This document shows positions 43,679-52,793 of a stretch of 64,000 bases of DNA, in pieces (the stretch's first letter is position 1; every line of letters starts with the position of its first letter). The DNA comes from a bacterium (lineage in GTDB: Bacteria > SZUA-79 > Acidulodesulfobacterales > Acidulodesulfobacteraceae). The stretch spans positions 7,863-71,862 of the forward strand of contig JAKAKF010000218.1 of the NCBI GenBank assembly GCA_021813595.1, read 5' to 3'. The translations under genes were made by a program, and so were the position numbers. The notes under the pieces were generated by a model, which ran no database searches, was not told the origin of the DNA, and saw only the letters and a list, made by a program, of their open reading frames with translations.

Positions 43679-44359
43679 GTGAATATTTTAGATAGCGAGT
43701 TGATGAAATTAAAACGCGGCGTCGTTGAGATGGGAGAAATAGTTGCAAGTCAGCTAAGCAGCGCAACTAAATTTTTATTTGAAAGAGATAAAAATCTTGC
43801 GGAGCAGACTATTAAAAATGATTTGAAAGTTAATTCGCTTGAAGTAGGCATTAACGAGAGTTGTATAAAACTTCTTGCCCTTTATCAGCCAGAGGCGGCA
43901 GACTTAATGTTTATCACTACCACTATGAAAATAATAACCGACCTTGAAAGAATGGGGGATTTATGCGCTTCGATATGCCAAATCGGGTTAAAACTTACAG
44001 ATGGACCTTCCTTTTCGGAACAATTTAAATGCGTTTATTCATATTTTGAAGACGTTGCGGCAAGAGACGACGAGATGCTTAAAATGGCCATTAAAATGTT
44101 TTCGGACGGCGTTAAAGAAAATTTAGGGCTTAAAGACATCATTATAAAAGACGAAAACGTTATAGACTTACTTTCGCATAAGATAGTCGTGGATATAATA
44201 AATAATTCGATAAAAAATTTAAATACCTTAGAAAATAATATAACCTATATCTTTATAGCCCGCAAGTACGAAAGGTTTGCCGACCATGCCCAAAAAATTA
44301 TGGAACTTTTGCTTTATATGGATCTTGGCAAAGATTTAAGGAATTTGCCGGAGTATTAA
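43679..44359 (+). CDS. phoU: Phosphate signalling protein PhoU
   Basis: Cytoplasmic helical-bundle protein that links Pst transport to PhoR/PhoB signalling and restrains phosphate uptake. The 226-residue protein has two PhoU repeats, each with an acidic metal-binding helix (T-T-T-M-K-I-I-T-D-L-E-R-M-G-D-L near 80; F-I-A-R-K-Y-E-R-F-A-D-H-A near 193). The start is GTG after GAGAGG. The stop overlaps the stop of the convergent outer-membrane factor gene. phoB and phoR are not in the window. Confidence 0.93.
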   Translation: MNILDSELMKLKRGVVEMGEIVASQLSSATKFLFERDKNLAEQTIKNDLKVNSLEVGINESCIKLLALYQPEAADLMFITTTMKIITDLERMGDLCASICQIGLKLTDGPSFSEQFKCVYSYFEDVAARDDEMLKMAIKMFSDGVKENLGLKDIIIKDENVIDLLSHKIVVDIINNSIKNLNTLENNITYIFIARKYERFADHAQKIMELLLYMDLGKDLRNLPEY

Positions 44360-45810
44360 TCTTTTAATCCCATGCCGAGAGCATTGTAAACGTTTATAAC
44401 ATCTTCTTTAACCAATAGATTTTGATTTATAAGGTTGTACTCTGAATTAAGCAAATTTTCTTTATAGGTAAGATAAGTTATCTTAGAAGAAATACCGGTT
44501 TTATACTGCACTTTGTAAATATTGAAAAGTTTTAGGGCATAGCGGTAATTTTTTTTATAACTTTTCAATGTTTGTATATCTTTCTGGAAATCTGCAAGGT
44601 CGCTCTCGGTTTCGCTGAAAGCGTTTATTATAGTATTTCTGTAGTTTAATATTGCCTGCTGATACTGTAGTTTAGACCTTTTATATATGCTTATATTAGT
44701 TTTGTAATTAAATATCGGCGCAAGAATGTCTAATCCGAAATTCCATACGCTGTTTGCATCGGTAATAAAATTATCTAAGCTGGGGCTTGCATATCCGTAA
44801 CTTCCCGTAAGGTTAAATATAGGGAAAAAATTAGCGAGGCTTTCTTTTTTGGCGTAAGCATATGCAAGAACGTTATATTCCGCTTCTTTAACGTCCGGTC
44901 TTTGAGTTAAAATTTCTGATGGGATATTCGGCGGTATTAACTCAGAATAATGATTATCGTCAAAATTTAAAACGTTTTTTATGTTAGATTTGACCGTCAG
45001 CTTAAATCTTTCCGGAAATTTTCCCAGATAATATGCAAGCGTATTTTGCGTAATGTCTTTTTGCTTTATAGAGTCGTTTAGGTCGGTTCTTAAAATTTCA
45101 AGGTTTGTCTTTGTATTTACTATGGGCTCTGCATTTGTAAGACCTTCTTTATACTGTACTTCATAAAGTTTTAAAATCTCTTTTTCCGCTTTATATTCTT
45201 TTTTTAAGTTAACAATGGATTCCTTTAAAGCCTGTATTTGAAAATAGGCCTGTGCAACGTTGCTTATAAGGGTTAGTTTTACTACGTCGGCGTCTTCCTT
45301 AGATACCGAAACGTTAGCTTTTGCCTGTTTAACCGCATTATTTACCTGGTTCCAGACGTCTAATTCATATGAAGCGCTTAAACCTGCCTGGTTTAGGTTG
45401 TATATGACGGTACGCGATGAACCGGAAACTGAACCGCCGGAAGATAAAGCGGTTTGATAAGACGGCATTTTATTTCTTGTAGCTTCGTAGCTAAAATTGA
45501 CGGTTGGGAACAGGTTCGATTCGTTCTGAGAAACGTATGTTTTTGCAATCTGTATATTTTTTATAGCGATTATATAATTTAAATTGTTTTTTAACGCCTT
45601 TGATATTAAATCGTCAAGTTTATTGCTTTTAAAATTTTTCCACCAGTCATTTTTTATTTTAAAATTTTCGTTATTTAGCGCATACTTAAATCTATTTGGA
45701 ATTTTAACGGTAATTTTTTTTGGATGCGTAAATAAACTACATCCGCTAAGAATAAACATAAACCCGAAAACCGTAAAAAAAAATAATAACAAAGTTTTTT
45801 TAATTTTCAT
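44356..45810 (-). CDS. NodT-type outer-membrane efflux lipoprotein
   Basis: TolC-like channel of a tripartite efflux pump. The 484-residue protein has a lipoprotein signal peptide (I-L-S-G-C, Cys24) and two repeats of the outer-membrane factor fold with long helices. W-W-K-N-F near 57 and L-T-Q-R-P-D-V-K-E-A-E near 308 are typical of the NodT/OprM group. It is transcribed away from the adaptor and pump genes, across a 148-base divergent region. Its end overlaps phoU. Confidence 0.9.
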   Translation of the reverse strand: MKIKKTLLLFFFTVFGFMFILSGCSLFTHPKKITVKIPNRFKYALNNENFKIKNDWWKNFKSNKLDDLISKALKNNLNYIIAIKNIQIAKTYVSQNESNLFPTVNFSYEATRNKMPSYQTALSSGGSVSGSSRTVIYNLNQAGLSASYELDVWNQVNNAVKQAKANVSVSKEDADVVKLTLISNVAQAYFQIQALKESIVNLKKEYKAEKEILKLYEVQYKEGLTNAEPIVNTKTNLEILRTDLNDSIKQKDITQNTLAYYLGKFPERFKLTVKSNIKNVLNFDDNHYSELIPPNIPSEILTQRPDVKEAEYNVLAYAYAKKESLANFFPIFNLTGSYGYASPSLDNFITDANSVWNFGLDILAPIFNYKTNISIYKRSKLQYQQAILNYRNTIINAFSETESDLADFQKDIQTLKSYKKNYRYALKLFNIYKVQYKTGISSKITYLTYKENLLNSEYNLINQNLLVKEDVINVYNALGMGLKD

Positions 45811-45854
45811 AATTTTTTAGTTTAAGTTTGTATTTTTTTTTATGTTGTTTTTTA

Positions 45855-45905
45855 TTGACTGAATTTTAAATTTATTATATTCTAATTATACTGACTATAA
45901 AGTCA
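45855..45905 (+). promoter_or_regulatory. Promoter and candidate operator of the efflux adaptor gene
   Basis: TTGACT (45855-45860) and TATTCT (45878-45883) with a 17-base spacer form a plausible promoter. Just downstream, TGACT (45892-45896) and AGTCA (45901-45905) are inverted around ATAA, at the expected transcription start. Outer ATTGAC (45854-45859) and GTCAAT (near 45910) extend the symmetry. A repressor site is possible; no regulator gene is adjacent. Confidence 0.35.
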
Positions 45906-45958
45906 TATTGTCAATTAAAAAATTTATAATTTAATAATCTTATTTTAAAGGTATCGAT

Positions 45959-47089
45959 ATGATTAAACGTTTTATAATAGTTTTGCTTGTTCTTATAGTT
46001 ATTTTCGGAGGAATATTCGGATACAAAGCGTATAAGGGCTACGAAATGGGGCAGGCTATGAAAGCCAGGAAATTTCCTCCGGTTTCGGTGTCGGTAGCCG
46101 TTTCTAAAATAGGAGATTGGCAGCCTTATATACATACTATAGGCAACGTATCCGCTATAAATTCGGTTAACGTAACGACGCAGGTTGCAGGACAGGTTAA
46201 CGGCATATATTTTAAATCGGGAGAGTTTGTTCGTAAAAATCAGATTTTGGTTACTCTCGACGATTCTCTTCAGATTGCCCAGTTAAAACAATACAAATCC
46301 CAGTTTATAGCCGATAAATTTAACTATGAGCAGTACAAAAAAGCCTATGCTCAAAATGCCGTTTCTAAAGCATCGTACATATCTATGCTCTCTACATTAA
46401 GGCAGAACGAAGCGCAAATCGCCCAGGCGGAAGTTACTATAGCCGATATGACGATAAGAGCGCCTTTTTCCGGAATAGTAGGGATTAGAAATTCAAGTTC
46501 GGTAAACCTCGGTCAGTACATAAATCCGGGTGCAAATATAATACCGCTTTATTCTATCAACCCGATTTATATAGACTTTACCATGCCGCAGAACGATTTG
46601 CACAGTTTAAAGGTAAATCAAAAAGTTAAGATTAAGTTAGATTCATATAATAAAATCTTTTATGGCAGAATAAAAACTATAAGCATAGACGTAAATACCG
46701 TTTCACGCAATATAACCGCCAGGGTTATCGTGAACAATAAAGGAATGTATTTAAGGCCGGGAATGTTTGTTACGGGAAGAGTTTTCCTACCCGTAATACA
46801 TAACGTCGTAACGGTTCCGGCAACCGCTGTAACTTATAATCCATACGGCGATTTTGTTTACGTAGTCGTTAAGAAAAACGGCGTAAATATCGTAAAAACG
46901 GATTATGTTAAGACCGGAGAGGAAAGAAACGGAGTAGTCGTTATACTTAAAGGCTTAAAACCAGACGAAAATGTAGTTACCGCAGGACAGGTAAAACTGA
47001 GAAATGGCATACCTGTAGCCATAAAAAACAAAGGCGCGGATAATAAAGGCAAAAGTAAAATTAAAGCAATAGTAAAAGATAAAAGGTAA
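45959..47089 (+). CDS. RND efflux periplasmic adaptor subunit
   Basis: Membrane-fusion protein joining the inner-membrane pump to the outer-membrane factor. The 376 residues have an N-terminal membrane helix (about 4-24), lipoyl halves (V-A-G-Q-V-N-G-I-Y-F near 76 and R-A-P-F-S-G-I-V-G near 171), a short alpha hairpin between them, a beta barrel and a membrane-proximal domain. It fits the MdtA/AcrA family. The pump gene begins four bases after its stop. Confidence 0.92.
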   Translation: MIKRFIIVLLVLIVIFGGIFGYKAYKGYEMGQAMKARKFPPVSVSVAVSKIGDWQPYIHTIGNVSAINSVNVTTQVAGQVNGIYFKSGEFVRKNQILVTLDDSLQIAQLKQYKSQFIADKFNYEQYKKAYAQNAVSKASYISMLSTLRQNEAQIAQAEVTIADMTIRAPFSGIVGIRNSSSVNLGQYINPGANIIPLYSINPIYIDFTMPQNDLHSLKVNQKVKIKLDSYNKIFYGRIKTISIDVNTVSRNITARVIVNNKGMYLRPGMFVTGRVFLPVIHNVVTVPATAVTYNPYGDFVYVVVKKNGVNIVKTDYVKTGEERNGVVVILKGLKPDENVVTAGQVKLRNGIPVAIKNKGADNKGKSKIKAIVKDKR

Positions 47090-47093
47090 TTAA

Positions 47094-50000
47094 ATGAACG
47101 AAATAAAGCCGCAAAAAACTAAAAGTTTTACCGACATATTTATTCAGCGCCCGGTTCTCGCAATAGTCATAAGCCTCGTTATATTTATACTTGGAGCAAG
47201 GTCTCTTTCCGAATTGACGTTAAGGGAATATCCGAAAGTAAAAGATACCCTTATTACCGTTCAGACGGCATATCCCGGCGCAAGCGCGCAGGTAGTGCAG
47301 GGGTTTATTACAATGCCTTTGGAGAGAGCTATAGCTTCTTCTGAAGGTATAGATTATATGACTTCGACGAGCACCGAAGGCGTAAGCACTATCCAGGTTT
47401 TTATGAAATTAAACTTCAGCTCTAACGCCGCTCTTGCTGAGGTGCTTTCTCAGGTTAATTCCGTACTAAACCAGTTGCCCAAGCAGTCGCAACTTCCCGT
47501 TATTACAAAGACTAGCGTTACCAATCTTGCTTATTTATATCTGGCATTTACTTCTAATACGCTGTCAAGTTCTCAAATTACGGATTATTTAACCAGGGCG
47601 GTCCAGCCTAAAATTCAGGCGGTAAGCGGAGTCGGCCAGGTTCAGATTTACGGCAATAAACAGTTCGGCATGAGGATATGGCTCAACCCAAAAAAAATGG
47701 CGGAATTTAACGTTACGCCGATAGACGTTTCAAATGCGCTTGCTAACAATAATTATATTGCTTCAAACGGTTACACTAAAGGAAATTACGTTCAGGTTAA
47801 TATTTCCGCCGATACGCTTTTAACAAGCGTGAAACAGTTTAGAAATTTAGTCGTTGCCGACGACGACGGCACTTTGATAAGGGTTAAAGATATAGGAACG
47901 GTAGAAATGGGAGCCGTAAGCAATGACGCGGGAAATATAATGAACGGTAAAAGAGCGGTAGTTATGGGTATTTTTACGACTCCTACGGCAAATCCGCTGA
48001 CCGTCGTAAAAAAACTTACAGGTATGATTCCTTCGTTAAGAAAACAGCTGCCTGCGCATATGAAACTCAGGGTTGCGTTTAACAGAACTATTTTTATAAG
48101 CAGTTCTATTAACGAAGTTATTAAAACGGTTGTAGAAACCCTTATAATAGTTATAATAGTTATATTTTTATTTCTCGGTTCGGCAAGAAGCGTGGCTATT
48201 CCAGTAATAGCTATACCTCTATCTATAATAGGCGACCTGTTTATAATGTATTACCTAAATTATTCAATTAACTTGCTGACGCTTTTAGCTTTCGTCCTTG
48301 CTATAGGCTTGGTCGTGGACGACGCTATTATAGTAGTCGAAAACGTAAGCCGTCATATTGAAGAAGGTAAAAAACCTTTCGACGCGGCTATTATTGCGGC
48401 AAAAGAGCTCGGCGTGCCTATTATTGCTATGTCTATCACTTTAGTGGCGGTTTTTCTCCCGATAGGTTTTATGGGCGGTCTTACAGGGGCATTATTTACT
48501 GAATTTGCTTTTACTCTTGCCGGAGCGGTGCTTATTTCCGGAATTCTTGCATTGACTCTTTCGCCGATGTTGACGTCTAAATTTTTAAAAGAGGATATGG
48601 GTAAAAAGGGGCTTACGCATTTTCTAGACGTAACTTTTGAAAAAATAAAAAATATATATTTAAAAATACTTCACGGCGTTCTTGATTACAAACCGGTGGT
48701 AGCGCTGGTTATAATAGTCGTTTTAACCGCCGCATATTTTTTGTTTGTTACCACAAAAAGCGAACTTGCCCCCACTGAAGATCAGGGCGTCGTTTTCGTA
48801 CAGGGCACTGCATCGCCTACTTCTACCTATAAAAATTTAAAACATTACGCAAAGCAGATAGGGCATATTTACGATTCTTTTCCGCAAATGAACAGGTATT
48901 TTATGGCATTGGGAGCTTCGGGCAATAATACCTTAATATCGGGTATGATTCTTAAACCGTGGAGCCAGAGAAAATTAACCCAGATGCAGCTTACCCCTAT
49001 GGTACAGGAAAAACTAAATTCTATAACGGGTTTACAGCTTGCGGCGTTTGCGCTTCCGAGCCTTCCGGGTTCGCAGGGTCTTCCCGTTATGTTTGTTATA
49101 ACATCTACGGAAAATTATCTTGAAATGAGAAGCGTTGCGCTTCGGCTTGAGCAAAAAGCGATGCAGAGCGGACTGTTTTTATATATGGACAAAGACCTAA
49201 AGTACGATGAACCCCAGATAAAAATTATTATAAATAAAAACAAAGCGCAGAGTATGGGCATTAATATGGCGACGATAGGCGATACGCTTTCTACTATGCT
49301 GAGCGAAAATTACGTAAACTGGTTTGAAATGGACGGTTACAGCTATAAGGTTATACCGCAGGTAATTCAAAAATACAGGTTCGACCAAAATTTGTTAAAA
49401 AATTATTATGTTACGGCTTCAAACGGCAATATGGTTCCGCTGTCCAGCTTTGTAAGCTTTAAAACCGTTACCGTACCGGAATCGTTAAACCAGTTCGACC
49501 AGCTCAATTCAGTTACTATTTCTGCCATACCCAAGCCGGGAGTAACTATAGGACAAGCGTTAAGTTTTCTTGAAAAAGCCTCTAAGAAGATTTTCCCTAA
49601 AGGATTTTCGTATAATTTTGCCGGCCAGTCGCGCCAGTTCGTTCAGCAAGGTTCGGCCATGGTAGTAACGTTTTTCTTTTCCTTGATTATAATTTATCTC
49701 GTTCTTGCCGCTCTGTTCGACAGTTTTATAGACCCTGTTATTATATTAGTCAGCGTTCCCATGTCTATAACCGGAGCGTTAATATTTTTAAGTTTAGGTT
49801 TTGCGACTATTAATATCTATACGGAGGTAGGACTTGTTACTCTTATAGGCCTCGTAAGTAAACACGGCATTCTCATTACAAAGTTTGCAAACGATTTGCA
49901 GAAAGAAGGCATGGATAAACGAACCGCAATAGAGCAGGCGGCATCTATAAGGTTAAGGCCTATACTGATGACTACTTTTGCTATGGTTTTCGGCGTCGTA

Positions 50001-50165
50001 CCGTTGCTTCTCGCTTCCGGGGCAGGCGCTGTCAGCAGGTTTGATATAGGTTTGGTTATAGCCGCAGGACTCGGCATAGGTACGTTTTTAACTATATTTA
50101 TAGTACCGACCGTATATATGTTCTTCGGTAAAGATTTGCATAAAAACAAAGAAAATGCCGACTAA
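47094..50165 (+). CDS. RND multidrug efflux pump, HAE-1 family
   Basis: Proton-driven inner-membrane pump of 1023 residues with 12 helices and two large periplasmic loops. The start F-I-Q-R-P-V-L-A near 15-22 and L-R-E-Y-P near 45 are typical. The proton-relay aspartates are in V-V-D-D-A-I-I-V-V-E-N (Asp409 and Asp410) and the partner lysine in G-L-V-S-K-H-G-I-L-I (Lys923), as in AcrB. This composition points to hydrophobic drugs or solvents rather than metals. Substrates are not predictable. It shares an operon with the adaptor. Confidence 0.94.
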   Translation: MNEIKPQKTKSFTDIFIQRPVLAIVISLVIFILGARSLSELTLREYPKVKDTLITVQTAYPGASAQVVQGFITMPLERAIASSEGIDYMTSTSTEGVSTIQVFMKLNFSSNAALAEVLSQVNSVLNQLPKQSQLPVITKTSVTNLAYLYLAFTSNTLSSSQITDYLTRAVQPKIQAVSGVGQVQIYGNKQFGMRIWLNPKKMAEFNVTPIDVSNALANNNYIASNGYTKGNYVQVNISADTLLTSVKQFRNLVVADDDGTLIRVKDIGTVEMGAVSNDAGNIMNGKRAVVMGIFTTPTANPLTVVKKLTGMIPSLRKQLPAHMKLRVAFNRTIFISSSINEVIKTVVETLIIVIIVIFLFLGSARSVAIPVIAIPLSIIGDLFIMYYLNYSINLLTLLAFVLAIGLVVDDAIIVVENVSRHIEEGKKPFDAAIIAAKELGVPIIAMSITLVAVFLPIGFMGGLTGALFTEFAFTLAGAVLISGILALTLSPMLTSKFLKEDMGKKGLTHFLDVTFEKIKNIYLKILHGVLDYKPVVALVIIVVLTAAYFLFVTTKSELAPTEDQGVVFVQGTASPTSTYKNLKHYAKQIGHIYDSFPQMNRYFMALGASGNNTLISGMILKPWSQRKLTQMQLTPMVQEKLNSITGLQLAAFALPSLPGSQGLPVMFVITSTENYLEMRSVALRLEQKAMQSGLFLYMDKDLKYDEPQIKIIINKNKAQSMGINMATIGDTLSTMLSENYVNWFEMDGYSYKVIPQVIQKYRFDQNLLKNYYVTASNGNMVPLSSFVSFKTVTVPESLNQFDQLNSVTISAIPKPGVTIGQALSFLEKASKKIFPKGFSYNFAGQSRQFVQQGSAMVVTFFFSLIIIYLVLAALFDSFIDPVIILVSVPMSITGALIFLSLGFATINIYTEVGLVTLIGLVSKHGILITKFANDLQKEGMDKRTAIEQAASIRLRPILMTTFAMVFGVVPLLLASGAGAVSRFDIGLVIAAGLGIGTFLTIFIVPTVYMFFGKDLHKNKENAD

Positions 50166-50196
50166 TTAGCCGGCTTATTTATTTGCGAAGTCTTAA

Positions 50197-50285
50197 GAAA
50201 AAGGTGTCAGATTTTATTTTACGCATACAAAAAGAAACAATTAACGATAAAGCATGTTGCGTAAAATTAATCTGACACCTTTTTC
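50197..50285. repeat. Long GGTGTCAGA hairpin (family B), likely also a terminator
   Basis: A 29-base arm beginning GAAAAAGGTGTCAGATT (from 50197) pairs, with one indel, with a 28-base arm ending AATCTGACACCTTTTTC (to 50285), around about 32 bases. It sits between the convergent pump gene and dppB, so it may terminate both. The GAAAAGGTGTCA core returns as a shorter hairpin after dppC (52267-52302). Confidence 0.75.
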
Positions 50286-50306
50286 TAAATAAAGACTTTT
50301 TCTGAT

Positions 50307-51278
50307 TTATTTTCGAAGTCTTGGATCGACGAGAGCATAAGCGATGTCGGCCAAAAGGTTGCCGATAAGAGTAAGTACCGCGCCTATTACGAGTATTCCC
50401 ATTATAGTCGGATAGTCTCGCGCAAGGACGCTCTGATAGAAAAGCCTGCCCATTCCGTTTATATCGAAAATAGTTTCTATGATAACGCTTCCTCCTATAA
50501 GTCCCGGAACGCTTAACCCTAGTATTGTTATAAAAGGAATAAGGGCGTTTTTCATGGCATGCTTGTATATTACCGTCCGTTCTTTAAGCCCTTTAGCTCT
50601 TGCAGTCAGAATATAATCCTGCCTGTAAACTTCAAGCATATTGCCCTTCAAATATCTGGAAAGTCCGGCAATACCTCCGAACCCGGCGACGAATACGGGC
50701 ATGACGAGATGCTTTGCTATATTTGCGATTTTGCCCCACCAGGGAAGAAAATTATAACCGGCAGAGGTTATACCTCCTATAGGCAGTATGTGCAAATCTA
50801 TTCCGAAAAAAATAATTAAAAGAAGAGCGACCCAGAAAGACGGCGCCGCAAAACCGATAAAAACCAATACCGTGGTAATTTTATCGAAGATGGAATCGTG
50901 CTTAACCGCCGACATAACCCCCAGAGGAATAGAAAATAGGAATATAAAAAACATAGCAAGAGAGTTTATAATAATAGTTATGCCTATAGTTCTTTTTATT
51001 TCGGTAATGACCGGTTCATGGTTTGCGGTAAAAGAAACCCCGAAATTAAGCGTGACTATCCGTTTAAGCCATTCGTAATACTGGGTTAAAAGAGGTTTGT
51101 TTAAACCGTAAAGTTTTGAGAGCATCTCCCTCGAAGCAGCCGAAACCTTCGGATTTAAACCCAACTGTTCGGTAAGGGGGTTGCCCGGCGCAAGGTGTAT
51201 AACGAAAAATGATATTAAAGTGATTCCTATTAAAATAGGTATCATAAAAAAAATTCGTTTTATAATATATATTCCCAT
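50307..51278 (-). CDS. DppB/OppB-type ABC transporter permease
   Basis: Membrane subunit of a dipeptide, oligopeptide or nickel ABC importer. The 323 residues start M-G-I-Y-I-I-K-R with H-L-A-P-G-N-P near 28, then six helices and the transport signature Y-R-Q-D-Y-I-L-T-A-R-A-K-G near 218. A-D-I-A-Y-A-L-V-D-P-R at the end is family-typical. The DppC-like partner lies on the opposite strand 95 bases away. No substrate-binding protein or ATPase gene is nearby, so those must be elsewhere. Confidence 0.9.
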   Translation of the reverse strand: MGIYIIKRIFFMIPILIGITLISFFVIHLAPGNPLTEQLGLNPKVSAASREMLSKLYGLNKPLLTQYYEWLKRIVTLNFGVSFTANHEPVITEIKRTIGITIIINSLAMFFIFLFSIPLGVMSAVKHDSIFDKITTVLVFIGFAAPSFWVALLLIIFFGIDLHILPIGGITSAGYNFLPWWGKIANIAKHLVMPVFVAGFGGIAGLSRYLKGNMLEVYRQDYILTARAKGLKERTVIYKHAMKNALIPFITILGLSVPGLIGGSVIIETIFDINGMGRLFYQSVLARDYPTIMGILVIGAVLTLIGNLLADIAYALVDPRLRK

Positions 51279-51373
51279 AACGTGAGCGTTGCCCTAAAAA
51301 AAATTTTATTTTTATAAAGCTATATTATATATTATAATATTCGATAATTAAAATTAAAAATTTGATTTAAATC

Positions 51374-52210
51374 ATGAACGAAATAATAAACGCTTTTAAA
51401 AAAAATAAACTCGCCTTATACTCTTTGATTTTTATTTTGCTTATTATTCTGGCAGCCGTATTTGCGCCTTATATATCTCCGTACAATCCGGATAAAATAA
51501 ACGTAAACGCAATACTTCAGCCGCCGAGTTTTGCGCATATCCTTGGAACCGATCAGCTTGGACGCGACGTTTTTTCAAGACTCATTTACGGTTCTAGAAT
51601 TTCCGTAGAAGTAGGTTTTATATCGGTTTCCATATCTCTTTTTATAGGGATAATTATAGGCGCTTTTGCTGGGTATTATGCCGGTTTGACGGACGGTTTT
51701 CTAATGAGATTCGTCGATATCATGCTGACCTTCCCGTCTTTTTTTCTTATTCTTGCGGTAAGCGCGATTTTAAGACCCTCTATCATAAACATTATGATTA
51801 TAATAGGCTTAACTTCATGGATGGGCGTCGCCAGAATAATCAGGGCAGAATTTATGCAAAACAGGGAAAAAGACTATGTCCTATCGGCTAAAGCGGCGGG
51901 AGCTTCAGACCTCTATATTATGTTTATCGAAATTTTACCGAACGTCGTCGCTCCTATTTTAGTTTCGGCAACGCTTGGAATAGCCGGAGCAATCTTAATA
52001 CAGGCGTCTTTAGCTTTTCTCGGGATTGGTATTATGCCGCCTACGCCTAGCTGGGGAGGAATGCTTTCGCGAGGGAAAACCTATATAATGGTAGCATGGT
52101 GGCTGACGCTGTTTCCGGGTATTGCAATTTTACTTACCGTCCTAAGTTTTAATTTAGTCGGTGAAGCAGTCAGAAATGCCCTCGACCCCAGATATTCGAC
52201 TGAGAAATAG
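51374..52210 (+). CDS. DppC/OppC-type ABC transporter permease
   Basis: Second permease of a peptide-class ABC importer, 278 residues. The N-terminal helix is at about 15-35, H-I-L-G-T-D-Q-L-G-R-D-V-F-S-R near 55-69 is the OppC hallmark, and the signature loop D-Y-V-L-S-A-K-A-A-G-A near 170 is clear. It ends N-A-L-D-P-R-Y-S. It diverges from dppB, an uncommon arrangement. The stop TAG is the start of a palindromic repeat shared with argG. Confidence 0.9.
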   Translation: MNEIINAFKKNKLALYSLIFILLIILAAVFAPYISPYNPDKINVNAILQPPSFAHILGTDQLGRDVFSRLIYGSRISVEVGFISVSISLFIGIIIGAFAGYYAGLTDGFLMRFVDIMLTFPSFFLILAVSAILRPSIINIMIIIGLTSWMGVARIIRAEFMQNREKDYVLSAKAAGASDLYIMFIEILPNVVAPILVSATLGIAGAILIQASLAFLGIGIMPPTPSWGGMLSRGKTYIMVAWWLTLFPGIAILLTVLSFNLVGEAVRNALDPRYSTEK

Positions 52211-52302
52211 TACTGTGAGGGAATTCAATTCTGTCGCCGTAACAAATTGGAAGGACGGAATTCGCAGGAAAAGGTGTCAGATTTATTTTTGACACCTTTT
52301 CC
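52208..52302. repeat. Composite intergenic repeat: family A next to a family B hairpin
   Basis: Bases 52208-52265 start TAGTACTG, the first three being the dppC stop. They contain GAATTCAATTCTGTC and a TAACAAATTGG tail (family A). Immediately next, GGAAAAGGTGTCA (52267-52279) and TGACACCTTTTCC (52290-52302) form a perfect 13-bp hairpin with a ten-base loop (family B). The hairpin followed by Ts may terminate dppC. Confidence 0.75.
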
Positions 52303-52379
52303 TTTAAAAAAAAGCTCAAAAATGCTAATATAATCTATGTATATTTATTATTGAATTAAATTTTAAAGAGGTCTTTACA

Positions 52380-52793
52380 ATGAACGCTTACAAGCAACTT
52401 AAGGTAATTATTTTATTTTTATCCGTTATTTTTATTTCAGGTTTAATGCTAACGGGTTGCGCGACTACGCGCGATATTACGGGCAAACCCATATCGACTT
52501 CCAATGTAGATAAAATAATAAACGGAACGACGACAAAATCGCAGATAATTTCCATGTTCGGACCGCCTTATTCTATAAAGAAAAATCCTTTTAAACCCGG
52601 CGTGGTTACTTATAAATACAGATTCAGATATAAAAAATACGTTCATTTAGGAAATGAAATTCTTACTACTTCGACGAGAAAATTTAAAGAAAAATTATAT
52701 ATAGTTATTAAAAACGGAATAGTTATAAGCCATAGTTTTACGACTACGGGAAACACATCGCTAAGGAGGATTTTAAAAAAAGAAAAACAATGA
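52380..52793 (+). CDS. BamE/OmlA-like small lipoprotein
   Basis: A 137-residue lipoprotein with lipobox M-L-T-G-C (Cys27). The SmpA/OmlA fold follows: I-I-N-G-T-T-T-K-S-Q-I-I-S-M-F-G-P-P near 46-63 is the typical helix-turn before the beta sheet. BamE supports outer-membrane protein assembly; similar small lipoproteins have other roles, so the exact function is open. An AGAGG site lies upstream. The stop overlaps dapF by four bases (ATGA), a coupling that recalls LptM-dapF in enterobacteria. Confidence 0.75.
   Translation: MNAYKQLKVIILFLSVIFISGLMLTGCATTRDITGKPISTSNVDKIINGTTTKSQIISMFGPPYSIKKNPFKPGVVTYKYRFRYKKYVHLGNEILTTSTRKFKEKLYIVIKNGIVISHSFTTTGNTSLRRILKKEKQ

Noticed and set aside
45811..45958. 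A small regulator gene between the efflux factor and adaptor genes
   Set aside because: The 148-base gap has no reading frame of useful length; it holds only promoter-like and symmetric elements.
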